Assembly (NCBI GenBank): GCA_964439085.1
Contig: CAYTNB010000069.1
Coordinates: 1 to 12,721 of the forward strand
Source: JAADIV01 sp964439085
GTDB lineage: Bacteria > Desulfobacterota > Desulfobulbia > Desulfobulbales > VMSU01
Reading direction: 5' to 3'
DNA: 12,721 nucleotides
Shown here: positions 6,819-12,721 of the stretch, in pieces
Position numbering within the stretch: the first letter of the stretch is position 1
Layout of the letters: each line of letters opens with the position of its first letter
Notes under the pieces: model-generated
Databases searched by the model: none
Told to the model about the DNA's origin: nothing
Seen by the model: the letters and a program-made list of their open reading frames with translations, nothing else
Position numbers and translations under genes: made by a program

Positions 6819-8775
6819 TTTTGGCCTGAGAGTGTGCCCCCGCCTTTACTTTCCTGATTTCCTTTAGATTCTGCCTGGCAGTTTCATCCCCCGCCGCAAC
6901 GGCCTTCTTAAACCAATATTCCGCCTTCTGCATGTCCTGCGGAACCCCCTTGCCACTGGCGAAGATTATGCCAAGATTGTTCTGGGCAGTTACATTCCCC
7001 TGTTCACCTGCCCGACTAAACCAATACACAGCTTGGGGCATATCCTTTTCAACGCCCTTACCCTCAGTAAACAAAACGGCCAGGTTTTTTTGGGCCATGG
7101 CAGAGTCCTGGGCCGCCGCCTCCTGAAACCAATGCACGGTCTTCCCGAGATCCTTTTTTACTCCCAAGCCCTTGCTATACATAATTGCCAAATTATTTTG
7201 AGCGCTCATATTACCTTGACTGGCAGCTTTTTTACACCAGAATGCGGCTTTGACAGGATCAATAGGGGCACCGTCCCCCTGCGAGTACATAATGGCTAAA
7301 TTGTTTTGAGCACCGGCAATTCCCTGCTCCGCTGCCGTGGTTAGCCACTTAAAAGCCTTTGCCATATCTTTCCTGGTGCCTTCTCCCTTGATATACATAA
7401 GGGCAAGTTCATTTTGGGCCGCCCCGTCACCTTGCTCCGCCGCTGCCCGTTGGTACCAGAAAGCAGACTTTTTCAGGTCACGCCAACCCGCTTTATCGTC
7501 TGAATAGATCAAGCCAAGGTTATTTAAGGCATCAATTTGTCCCTGTTTTGCGGCCAGTTGAAACCAGTGTAGAGCTTTTTTGAAATCTACCTTTACGCCC
7601 TGCCCTTTGGTATATAAAATTGCCAGATTGTTTTGAGCGGCGGCAAGCCCCTGCTTGGCCGCTAACTCATACCAATGGGCAGCCTGCTTTAAATCCTTTT
7701 TTACTCCTTCGCCCTTGGCAAACATCAGACCAAGATTATTTTGAGCCACTTGATTACCACTCCGAGCGGCTCTGGAAACCCAAAAGGCGGCTTTTTTAAG
7801 ATCTTTTTTTACGCCATCGCCTTGAATATACATAACAGCTAAGTCATTTTGCGCTTCATCGTTATCCTGAACAGCCGCAGACATTTTAAACCAAAATGCC
7901 GCCTTATTAAGATCACGTTTCACTGCTCCCAGGCCATCTGTATACAGTTGTCCAAGGGTATTGGGGGCGGAGATACTGCCTTGTTCTGCTGCTTTTTGGT
8001 ACCACTCCACCGCTTTGATTGGATTTTGATCGACGCCATCACCCGTTAGATATTTTCGGGCCATAGTCTCCAAACTTGCCGTATCTGCCGGGAGTTTGGA
8101 ACGTTTCTCGGCTGGCGTAGATATCTTTGAGGCAATCTGAGAGGCGGCACCAGGCTTGGATGATATTTTTCCCTGGAGTTTTTGCAGAGCGATTTTAGCC
8201 GGTTCATAGTGCAGGGCGGCGGCTTTTTTATAGTAATCTATAGCCTTATGAAGATTTTTTGACACGCCCAAGCCATGTTCATAGAGTGCTCCCAGGTGTA
8301 AGGCTCCTCTGGGATATTGGTCGGCATTTTTTTCATACCATTGCTTGGCGTTTAAATAATTTTGTTCTACACCCTGCCCCATTTCATACAGAATGCCTAA
8401 ATTCACTTGAGCCCTGGCCAGTCCTTGTTTAGCGGCCTTTTTATACCAAAAGGCCGCTTGTGTAAAATCCTGTTTAACACCCAGGCCCAGTTCATACATA
8501 ACCCCCAGTGGACGTTGGCCTTTGGCATACCCCTGCTCCGCCGCCTTTTTATACCAGCTAAAGGCCTTTCCCAGATCCTTTTTAACATATTTACCATTTT
8601 GGTAAGTGCGTCCCAAGGCCACCTGCGCCCAGGCAACACCTGCGGCAGCCTTGTTTTTAATACCATCAAGCTTATTCGCTTGAGCATTCCCCACATTTAA
8701 CAACACTAGAATCGTCAGGGTAGATACAAATACGACAAAAGTTTTGGGTATATTTGTGAAAAATTGCGGTCTCAT
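6805..8775 (-). CDS. Secreted Sel1-repeat (TPR-like) protein
   Basis: A 656-residue protein with a signal peptide (hydrophobic core about 12-28, likely cut after AQA at 31-33), so periplasmic or exported. The rest is almost wholly Sel1-like repeats of 35-37 residues with the pattern NLG.mY..G.GV.kD..kA..W..kAA.qG. About four repeats fill residues 47-200, a Ser/Lys/Pro/Ala-rich linker covers about 201-234, and about eleven repeats fill 235-640, followed by a short basic tail. Sel1 solenoids are protein-binding scaffolds; no catalytic domain, LysM or peptidoglycan motif is visible. Its ATG overlaps the stop of the upstream AI-2E-family gene (ATGA, 8772-8775) with no good ribosome site of its own, so it is probably made by translational coupling. 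The partner is unknown. The gene start matches a complete signal peptide. Confidence 0.9.
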   Translation of the reverse strand: MRPQFFTNIPKTFVVFVSTLTILVLLNVGNAQANKLDGIKNKAAAGVAWAQVALGRTYQNGKYVKKDLGKAFSWYKKAAEQGYAKGQRPLGVMYELGLGVKQDFTQAAFWYKKAAKQGLARAQVNLGILYEMGQGVEQNYLNAKQWYEKNADQYPRGALHLGALYEHGLGVSKNLHKAIDYYKKAAALHYEPAKIALQKLQGKISSKPGAASQIASKISTPAEKRSKLPADTASLETMARKYLTGDGVDQNPIKAVEWYQKAAEQGSISAPNTLGQLYTDGLGAVKRDLNKAAFWFKMSAAVQDNDEAQNDLAVMYIQGDGVKKDLKKAAFWVSRAARSGNQVAQNNLGLMFAKGEGVKKDLKQAAHWYELAAKQGLAAAQNNLAILYTKGQGVKVDFKKALHWFQLAAKQGQIDALNNLGLIYSDDKAGWRDLKKSAFWYQRAAAEQGDGAAQNELALMYIKGEGTRKDMAKAFKWLTTAAEQGIAGAQNNLAIMYSQGDGAPIDPVKAAFWCKKAASQGNMSAQNNLAIMYSKGLGVKKDLGKTVHWFQEAAAQDSAMAQKNLAVLFTEGKGVEKDMPQAVYWFSRAGEQGNVTAQNNLGIIFASGKGVPQDMQKAEYWFKKAVAAGDETARQNLKEIRKVKAGAHSQAKTTAP

Positions 8776-9845
8776 GAAGCGGATCTAATGTGATAATCGT
8801 AATTTTTCAGATATATTTCAGACATGGTTAAGAAGGCTGTAACAATTAGGGGGCCGTATATTATACCCAACACCCCGAAAACGTTGAGGCCGCCGAGGAT
8901 AGAAAGAAAAACCAGCAGGGTGTTCATTTTGACCTTACGGCCAACCAGTTTGGGCTTTAGCAAAGAATCAACTGAGAGGGAGAGTACTAGATAAAAAATC
9001 ACAATAAAAATGGCCAATCCCACTTGAGCACTAATAAAGTAAATAATTGCTGTAGGAATCAGGACGATCCCAATACCCACGATAGGAAGAAAAGCCATAA
9101 CCCCCATGATGCCGCCCCAAAGAATAGGAGCGTTAATACCCAAATAGGCAAATAACAAGCCACCGGCGACTCCCTGGAGAAGTCCGCAGATACCATTACC
9201 AAGTATTATGGCCTTGGAAATATCCTGGAATTTAGTGATTAGTTGCGTCTCTTGATCATTGGGCAGCGGGGACAAGTGCTGAATGAAATTAACCAGGCGA
9301 TCGTAATCTATAAGTAAAAAGAAGATGGCCAGAATCATTAAGGTAAAATCAATAATAAAATTTAAAATATTGGCGGCCCAGCCACTAGCCTTATCATACA
9401 CCAACACCCCGAACATGCGCGCATAATTATTGAACTCCTGGCTAAAATTGTCGGGGTTAAAGGTTATGCCAAAGGTACTCAACCGCACTTGCAGATTGGC
9501 AATAATTGAATTGTGTTGAATAAAATCCTTAATTTTTACACTCAGATGAATATCTTTGATATTTTGCAAATATGCCGCGGCCTCTTGCGACAGAGAACTA
9601 GCAAAAAAAATAAGGGGAACAAAGACCAGGATGACGATTAGGCTGCAAGTCAGAAAAGAGGCGAATGGCTTTGAGGTATAGCGATTGACAAAATCATATG
9701 TGGGGCGAAATAGATTCACCAGTAGAAAGGATAAAATTAAGATGGAGCTAAAGGGCCACAGCAAGCGTCCCATGAATAAAATAGTTATAACAAAGAGCAA
9801 TAGAAAATATTTAACGATATAAGGACTGAGAGGTTTGTTCTCCAT
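8772..9845 (-). CDS. AI-2E family (PerM/TqsA-type, UPF0118) membrane protein
   Basis: A 357-residue polytopic inner-membrane protein. Hydrophobic segments lie near 13-29, 32-47, 62-84, 156-180, 213-236, 240-270, 274-293 and 310-345. A soluble stretch (about 85-155) between the early helices and the rest is typical of the family. The C-terminal signature DSLLKPKLVGRKVKMN (293-308) followed by LGGLNVFGVLGIIYGPL (317-333) is characteristic. Members are described as autoinducer-2 exporters or as ion/permease-like proteins, and substrate cannot be inferred from sequence; the name does not prove quorum signalling here. AAGG sits six bases before the ATG. The stop overlaps the start of the Sel1 gene by four bases, so the two form an operon. 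The palindromic repeat at 9868-9924 begins 22 bases upstream of the start codon. Confidence 0.9.
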   Translation of the reverse strand: MENKPLSPYIVKYFLLLFVITILFMGRLLWPFSSILILSFLLVNLFRPTYDFVNRYTSKPFASFLTCSLIVILVFVPLIFFASSLSQEAAAYLQNIKDIHLSVKIKDFIQHNSIIANLQVRLSTFGITFNPDNFSQEFNNYARMFGVLVYDKASGWAANILNFIIDFTLMILAIFFLLIDYDRLVNFIQHLSPLPNDQETQLITKFQDISKAIILGNGICGLLQGVAGGLLFAYLGINAPILWGGIMGVMAFLPIVGIGIVLIPTAIIYFISAQVGLAIFIVIFYLVLSLSVDSLLKPKLVGRKVKMNTLLVFLSILGGLNVFGVLGIIYGPLIVTAFLTMSEIYLKNYDYHIRSAS

Positions 9846-9867
9846 AATTTGCCTTGTGTTAATAGCC

Positions 9868-9924
9868 TTTTAGTACCTTACAGATTGTTTTCCTGTTTTT
9901 TAGAAAAGAATTTATAAGGTACTT
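9868..9924. repeat. Palindromic AT-rich repeat, copy 1
   Basis: A 57-base element with arms 9872-9892 and 9903-9923. The arms pair at 18 of 21 positions, including a perfect AGTACCTTA outer segment apart from its last partner contexts, around the loop CTGTTTTTTA (9893-9902). The same sequence recurs at 11505-11587 in the same orientation, with few differences apart from a 27-base insert there. It sits in the 5' region of the AI-2E-family gene. It looks like a REP/MITE-type element; no transposase is present. Confidence 0.8.
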
Positions 9925-10163
9925 CTCCAAGACCTTGTTTTGTTCTAAGTCTGTGCTTATCTCCACAGTTTATCAGGGTCAGGTAACAACAATGTTACTC
10001 CGGTATGTTTTGGGGGAGCCAACATCTAATACCACAATATCTAAGTAGCCTGCTTTTGCCAAGATATTCAAGCAAATTTCGTTGTAATAAGGAAAAATAT
10101 TGTTGCAGAGCCCTTAAATGTGTTAATACAAACATTGAATTCTATCAGGAAAACCACACGTTC

Positions 10164-10168
10164 AGGAG
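10164..10168 (+). promoter_or_regulatory. ilvE ribosome binding site
   Basis: AGGAG lies five bases before the ATG at 10174. It decides the start of ilvE: the earlier in-frame ATG at 10120 has no such site, and the 18 residues it would add do not resemble the family N-terminus. Confidence 0.8.
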
Positions 10169-10173
10169 TTTTT

Positions 10174-11244
10174 ATGGAAATAATAGTGGAACAGGCAGAA
10201 AATAGTGAACTAAAAGCTAGACCAGATGAATCGGCTTTGGGATTTGGTAAGATTTTTACCGATCACATGTTCGTGATGCCCTATAACACGGATAAGGGCT
10301 GGCATGATCCTATCATTAAGAAATATCAGAATTTTAGCCTTGATCCGTCGGCCATGGCCTTGCACTACGGCCAGGCAATTTTTGAAGGGCTGAAGGCCTA
10401 TCGGGGTAAAGGTAATAAAATTCGTCTTTTTCGCCCTATGGCAAATTTAACCCGCATGAATGTCTCGGCGGCCAGAATGTGCATGGCGCAGATTGATCCG
10501 AAGCAGGTGTTAAGCGCCCTTAAGAAGCTTGTATCAATCGATCAGGATTGGGTACCAAGCGCCAAGGGCTCGACCCTTTATATTCGCCCTACGATGATTG
10601 CTTCTGAGGCAGGTCTTGGAGTACGGCCAGCCCAGGAATATTTGTTTTTTATTATTTTGAGTCCAGTTGGGGCCTATTATGCCGAAGGCTTCAATCCTGT
10701 GAAAATTTACGTAACAGATAAATATGTCAGAGCCGTACGAGGCGGGGTCGGTCATGTTAAAACTGCCGGGAATTATGCGGCTAGCATTATGGCAGCAATG
10801 GAAGCCAAGGAAAAGGGATATACGCAAGTCTTGTGGCTTGATGCCGTGGAACACCGCTATGTGGAAGAGGTTGGCACCATGAATATATTCTTCAAAATTA
10901 ATGGCAAGATAATCACCCCGCCTCTGGGCGGCAGTATTCTGCCTGGTGTCACCCGTGATTCTGTTTTACGGATTACGAAAGACTGGGGCATGGATGTCCA
11001 GGAACACCCCATAACCATTGAAGAGGTTATGGAGGCCAATGCCAAGGGCGAATTAGAGGAAAGTTTTGGCACTGGCACGGCGGCGGTCATCTCTCCCATC
11101 GGAGAATTATATTATAAGGGTGAGGCAGTTACCATTAATGGTGGCACGACTGGTGAGGTAGCCCAGCGTCTGTATGATGAGCTTGAGGCCATTCAATATG
11201 GTCATCGAGCCGATCCTTACGGTTGGATGGAATCATTGGATTAA
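10174..11244 (+). CDS. ilvE: Branched-chain amino acid aminotransferase
   Basis: A 356-residue PLP enzyme (fold type IV) that catalyses the last step of leucine, isoleucine and valine synthesis and the first step of their breakdown, with 2-oxoglutarate/glutamate as partner. The sequence resembles the longer BCAT type II group. Landmarks: ALHYGQAIFEGLKAYRG (62-78), LYIRPTMIASEAGLGV (135-150), the PLP lysine K196 in GHVKTAGNYAAS, VEEVGTMNIFF (230-240) with the conserved Glu, GSILPGVTRDSV (253-264) and the phosphate-binding GTGTAAVISPIG (299-310). The start is set by AGGAG at 10164-10168. A strong terminator follows, and no other ilv or leu gene is near, so it is probably monocistronic. It lies between two direct copies of a palindromic repeat. 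Confidence 0.96.
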   Translation: MEIIVEQAENSELKARPDESALGFGKIFTDHMFVMPYNTDKGWHDPIIKKYQNFSLDPSAMALHYGQAIFEGLKAYRGKGNKIRLFRPMANLTRMNVSAARMCMAQIDPKQVLSALKKLVSIDQDWVPSAKGSTLYIRPTMIASEAGLGVRPAQEYLFFIILSPVGAYYAEGFNPVKIYVTDKYVRAVRGGVGHVKTAGNYAASIMAAMEAKEKGYTQVLWLDAVEHRYVEEVGTMNIFFKINGKIITPPLGGSILPGVTRDSVLRITKDWGMDVQEHPITIEEVMEANAKGELEESFGTGTAAVISPIGELYYKGEAVTINGGTTGEVAQRLYDELEAIQYGHRADPYGWMESLD

Positions 11245-11332
11245 ACGATATGACTCAGAGACAGCCTTACCTGTCTAGATGGGATCGTAAAATATATCAA
11301 GAGGCACAGATTTTTCGTCAAAAAGTATCTCC

Positions 11333-11371
11333 AAAAGGCCCGTGAATACAACAGTTCATGGGCCTTTTTTT
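11333..11371 (+). terminator. Rho-independent terminator of ilvE
   Basis: A 14-base stem joins 11333-11346 (AAAAGGCCCGTGAA) and 11355-11368 (TTCATGGGCCTTTT), with a single wobble, an 8-base loop and a T7 run starting at 11365. It lies about 90 bases after the ilvE stop. The A run on the left side means it could also work on the minus strand. Confidence 0.92.
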
Positions 11372-11504
11372 ATCTACCATGATTAAAAATCATCTATTCC
11401 AAAAAAAATTATAGTCCACCTTGATTTTTAAAAAATCGTCCCTATAGTTTCGCCCATCCTAGGTAACTGTGCCCCGAACCAAACAGGTGAATGAGGTTAG
11501 GATA

Positions 11505-11587
11505 TTTTAGAACCTTACAGATTGTTTTCTCGGAGTCTGCGCTTCGCTCCGCTTACCTGTTTTTTAGAAAAAATTTATAAGGTGCTT
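11505..11587. repeat. Palindromic repeat, copy 2, with a nested hairpin insert
   Basis: Bases 11505-11529 match 9868-9892 with one difference, and 11557-11587 match 9893-9924 with one substitution and one deletion. Between them is a 27-base GC-rich insert (11530-11556) absent from copy 1. The insert folds as CGGAG (11531-11535) with CTCCG (11547-11551) or, alternatively, GCG-CTT-CGC (11539-11547). The element lies about 110 bases upstream of the groES start, in the same orientation as copy 1. Confidence 0.8.
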
Positions 11588-11683
11588 ATGCCCTTTGTGG
11601 GGTGTTAGATGTATTTTAGATGTAAAAGGTGATACGACAGATAAGCTGTTGATGTATCAGTATATTAATTAATAATGAGAATT

Positions 11684-11688
11684 GGAGG
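11684..11688 (+). promoter_or_regulatory. groES ribosome binding site
   Basis: GGAGG lies seven bases before the ATG at 11696. It shows that the true start is 11696 and not the in-frame ATG at 11675, which would place this site inside the coding region. Confidence 0.9.
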
Positions 11689-11695
11689 CTGTATA

Positions 11696-11983
11696 ATGAA
11701 AATTCGTCCATTGAATGATCGTATTTTGGTTCAACGGTTGGAGCAGGAAGAGAAAACATCAGGTGGAATTATTATTCCTGATAGCGCTAAGGAAAAACCA
11801 GCCGAGGGCAAGATCGTTGCCGTGGGTAATGGCAAGTTGAATGATGCCGGAAAACGGGTTGCTGTGGAAGTTAAGGCTGGCGATCGCGTACTGTTTAGCA
11901 AATATGGTGGCACTGACGTAAAGCTTGACGGCGAAGATTATCTTATCATGCGTGAAGATGATATTCTTGGTGTCGTAGAATAA
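11696..11983 (+). CDS. groES: Co-chaperonin GroES (Hsp10)
   Basis: A 95-residue co-chaperonin that caps the GroEL ring in the cytoplasm. It begins with the classic MKIRPLNDRILV. The mobile loop is about residues 17-33, with the hydrophobic III (25-27) that docks on GroEL. GKIVAVGNG (38-46), VKAGDRVLFSKYGG (59-72) and the ending MREDDILGVVE are family hallmarks. The length is normal. A longer reading from 11675 adds MRIGGCI, which does not belong to the family. groEL starts 88 bases downstream with no terminator between, so this is the usual groESL operon. No CIRCE repeat is seen upstream, so HrcA control is not supported by sequence. Confidence 0.98.
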   Translation: MKIRPLNDRILVQRLEQEEKTSGGIIIPDSAKEKPAEGKIVAVGNGKLNDAGKRVAVEVKAGDRVLFSKYGGTDVKLDGEDYLIMREDDILGVVE

Positions 11984-12071
11984 TTTATAAAAGAGTCAAT
12001 AATGTCAATTTATTCCTGGTTTATCCGGGCGTTAAATTGAATCGAAAAAGTTTGTCTTAAGGAGAATGATA

Positions 12072-12721
12072 ATGGCGAAAGAAATTAGATATAGTGTTAA
12101 AGCTCGGGAGTCTCTTCTGACTGGTGTTAATGCCTTGGCCAATGCAGTAAAAGTTACCTTAGGTCCTAAGGGCCGCAACGTACTGCTTGACAAATCATAT
12201 GGCGCGCCCACCATGACAAAAGATGGTGTAAGTGTTGCTAAAGAAGTTGAGTTGGAAGATAAGTTCGAAAATATGGGCGCTCAGATGGTTAAAGAAGTTG
12301 CTTCCAAGACCAGTGACGTTGCTGGTGATGGTACAACTACCGCTACCCTTCTCGCTCAAGCTATTTTCCGTGAGGGTGTAAAACTGGTTGCGGCCGGTAA
12401 CAATCCTATGGAGATTAAACGCGGCATGGACAAAAGCGTTGCCGTTATTGTCGAAGAACTAGCCAAGATTTCTAAGCCCACCAATGAGCAGAAAGAAATT
12501 GCCCAGGTTGGTACAATTTCAGCCAATAATGATGAGACCATTGGTAATATTATCGCTGAGGCGATGGACAAAGTTGGTAAGGAAGGCGTTATCACTGTAG
12601 AAGAGGCCAAAAGCATGGAGACCTCTTTAGACGTAGTTGAAGGTATGCAGTTTGACCGCGGCTATCTATCTCCCTATTTTGTAACTGACCCAGAGAAAAT
12701 GGAGGTCAATCTCGAAGACCC
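12072..12721 (+). CDS. groEL: Chaperonin GroEL (Hsp60), 3' part cut by window
   Basis: The first 216 residues of the 60-kDa chaperonin, open to the window end (full family length about 540-550). AAGGAG (12059-12064) lies seven bases before the ATG. The equatorial domain shows VKVTLGPKGRN (26-36), TKDGVSVAKE (49-58) and the ATP-hydrolysis loop AGDGTTT (84-90) with D86. The intermediate domain follows, with the TISANND (148-154) and GKEGVITVEE (169-178) segments. QFDRGYLSPYF (193-203) begins the apical domain, with the aromatic residues that bind non-native substrates and GroES. No frameshift or odd residue is seen. It forms an operon with groES. Confidence 0.98.
   Translation, partial: MAKEIRYSVKARESLLTGVNALANAVKVTLGPKGRNVLLDKSYGAPTMTKDGVSVAKEVELEDKFENMGAQMVKEVASKTSDVAGDGTTTATLLAQAIFREGVKLVAAGNNPMEIKRGMDKSVAVIVEELAKISKPTNEQKEIAQVGTISANNDETIGNIIAEAMDKVGKEGVITVEEAKSMETSLDVVEGMQFDRGYLSPYFVTDPEKMEVNLED

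Larger units (their letters stand above)
9846..10173. other. Intergenic region between the AI-2E-family gene and ilvE
   Basis: This spacer of 328 bases separates two divergently transcribed genes, so both promoters should be here. It contains palindromic repeat copy 1 (9868-9924), a small dyad GTAAC-N6-GTTAC (9983-9998) that could be an operator or chance, and the ilvE ribosome site. I saw no convincing sigma-70 hexamer pair, no T-box and no leader peptide rich in branched-chain codons. A longer reading of ilvE from an ATG at 10120 would extend into this region but has no ribosome site. Confidence 0.6.
11245..11695. other. Intergenic region between ilvE and groES
   Basis: This gene-free stretch holds, in order: a small dyad AGACAG-N6-CTGTCT (11259-11276) without a T run, the ilvE terminator (11333-11371), a dispersed 10-base inverted repeat (11383-11392 with 11422-11431), palindromic repeat copy 2 (11505-11587), and about 100 bases of groES upstream region. 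No CIRCE element (TTAGCACTC-N9-GAGTGCTAA) and no clear heat-shock sigma-32 promoter were seen. No further credible ORF was found. Confidence 0.6.

Noticed and set aside
8403..8700. Long reading frames on both strands within the Sel1 gene
   Set aside because: These are shadows of a repetitive coding region, without ribosome sites or recognisable proteins.
6805..9845. The AI-2E/Sel1 pair as a quorum-sensing export system
   Set aside because: The family name alone does not establish autoinducer transport, and no luxS, lsr or receptor gene is in the window.
10120..10173. N-terminal extension of ilvE from the earlier ATG
   Set aside because: It has no ribosome site and the extra residues do not fit the family, while AGGAG is well placed for 10174.
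11383..11431. Ten-base inverted repeat TTAAAAATCA / TGATTTTTAA as a second terminator or operator
   Set aside because: It is pure A/T-rich sequence with a 29-base spacer, likely to occur by chance in this composition.
11675..11695. Longer groES start
   Set aside because: It would put the strong GGAGG site inside the gene; GroES family proteins begin at MKIRPL.

Overview
The window looks like a chromosomal housekeeping stretch from a Gram-negative bacterium of moderate to low GC. A deltaproteobacterial (Desulfobacterota, perhaps Desulfobulbales-like) host is my best guess. It rests on the gene mix (short ThiC-type protein, GlcD-type oxidase, MagIII-like glycosylase, Sel1 protein, outer-membrane-type lipoprotein) and is inference, not proof. 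I see no phage, plasmid, CRISPR, transposase or recognised defence locus.

Layout. The left edge cuts a tRNA-Asn(GTT), which is followed by its own terminator. Then, on the minus strand, come xerD (chromosome dimer resolution recombinase), rpsU (ribosomal protein S21) with a strong terminator, and a GlcD-type FAD oxidase. A 135-base divergent spacer leads to a plus-strand series: ddl (D-Ala-D-Ala ligase), a small orphan lipoprotein, a ThiC-family radical SAM enzyme, a small three-helix membrane protein and a MagIII-like endonuclease III-family glycosylase. The glycosylase gene converges on, and overlaps by 14 bases, a minus-strand pair: an AI-2E/PerM-family membrane protein whose stop overlaps (ATGA) the start of a long secreted Sel1-repeat protein. 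On the right are ilvE (branched-chain aminotransferase) and groES-groEL on the plus strand. groEL is cut by the window end.

Most of these genes work independently (translation, cell wall, cofactor, repair, amino acid and chaperone functions). The tightest functional unit visible is the translationally coupled AI-2E-family/Sel1 pair.

The most unusual non-coding signal is a palindromic AT-rich element present twice in direct orientation (9868-9924 and 11505-11587), once on each side of ilvE. The second copy carries a 27-base GC-rich insert that is itself a hairpin, which resembles a small non-autonomous (MITE/REP-like) repeat family. Other points of interest are: a ThiC-family gene with no TPP riboswitch and a CX2CX3C cluster motif, so a BzaF (5-hydroxybenzimidazole synthase) identity remains open; a glycosylase whose stop codon falls where the fourth Fe-S cysteine should be; and an rpsU terminator that ends about 20 bases before xerD.
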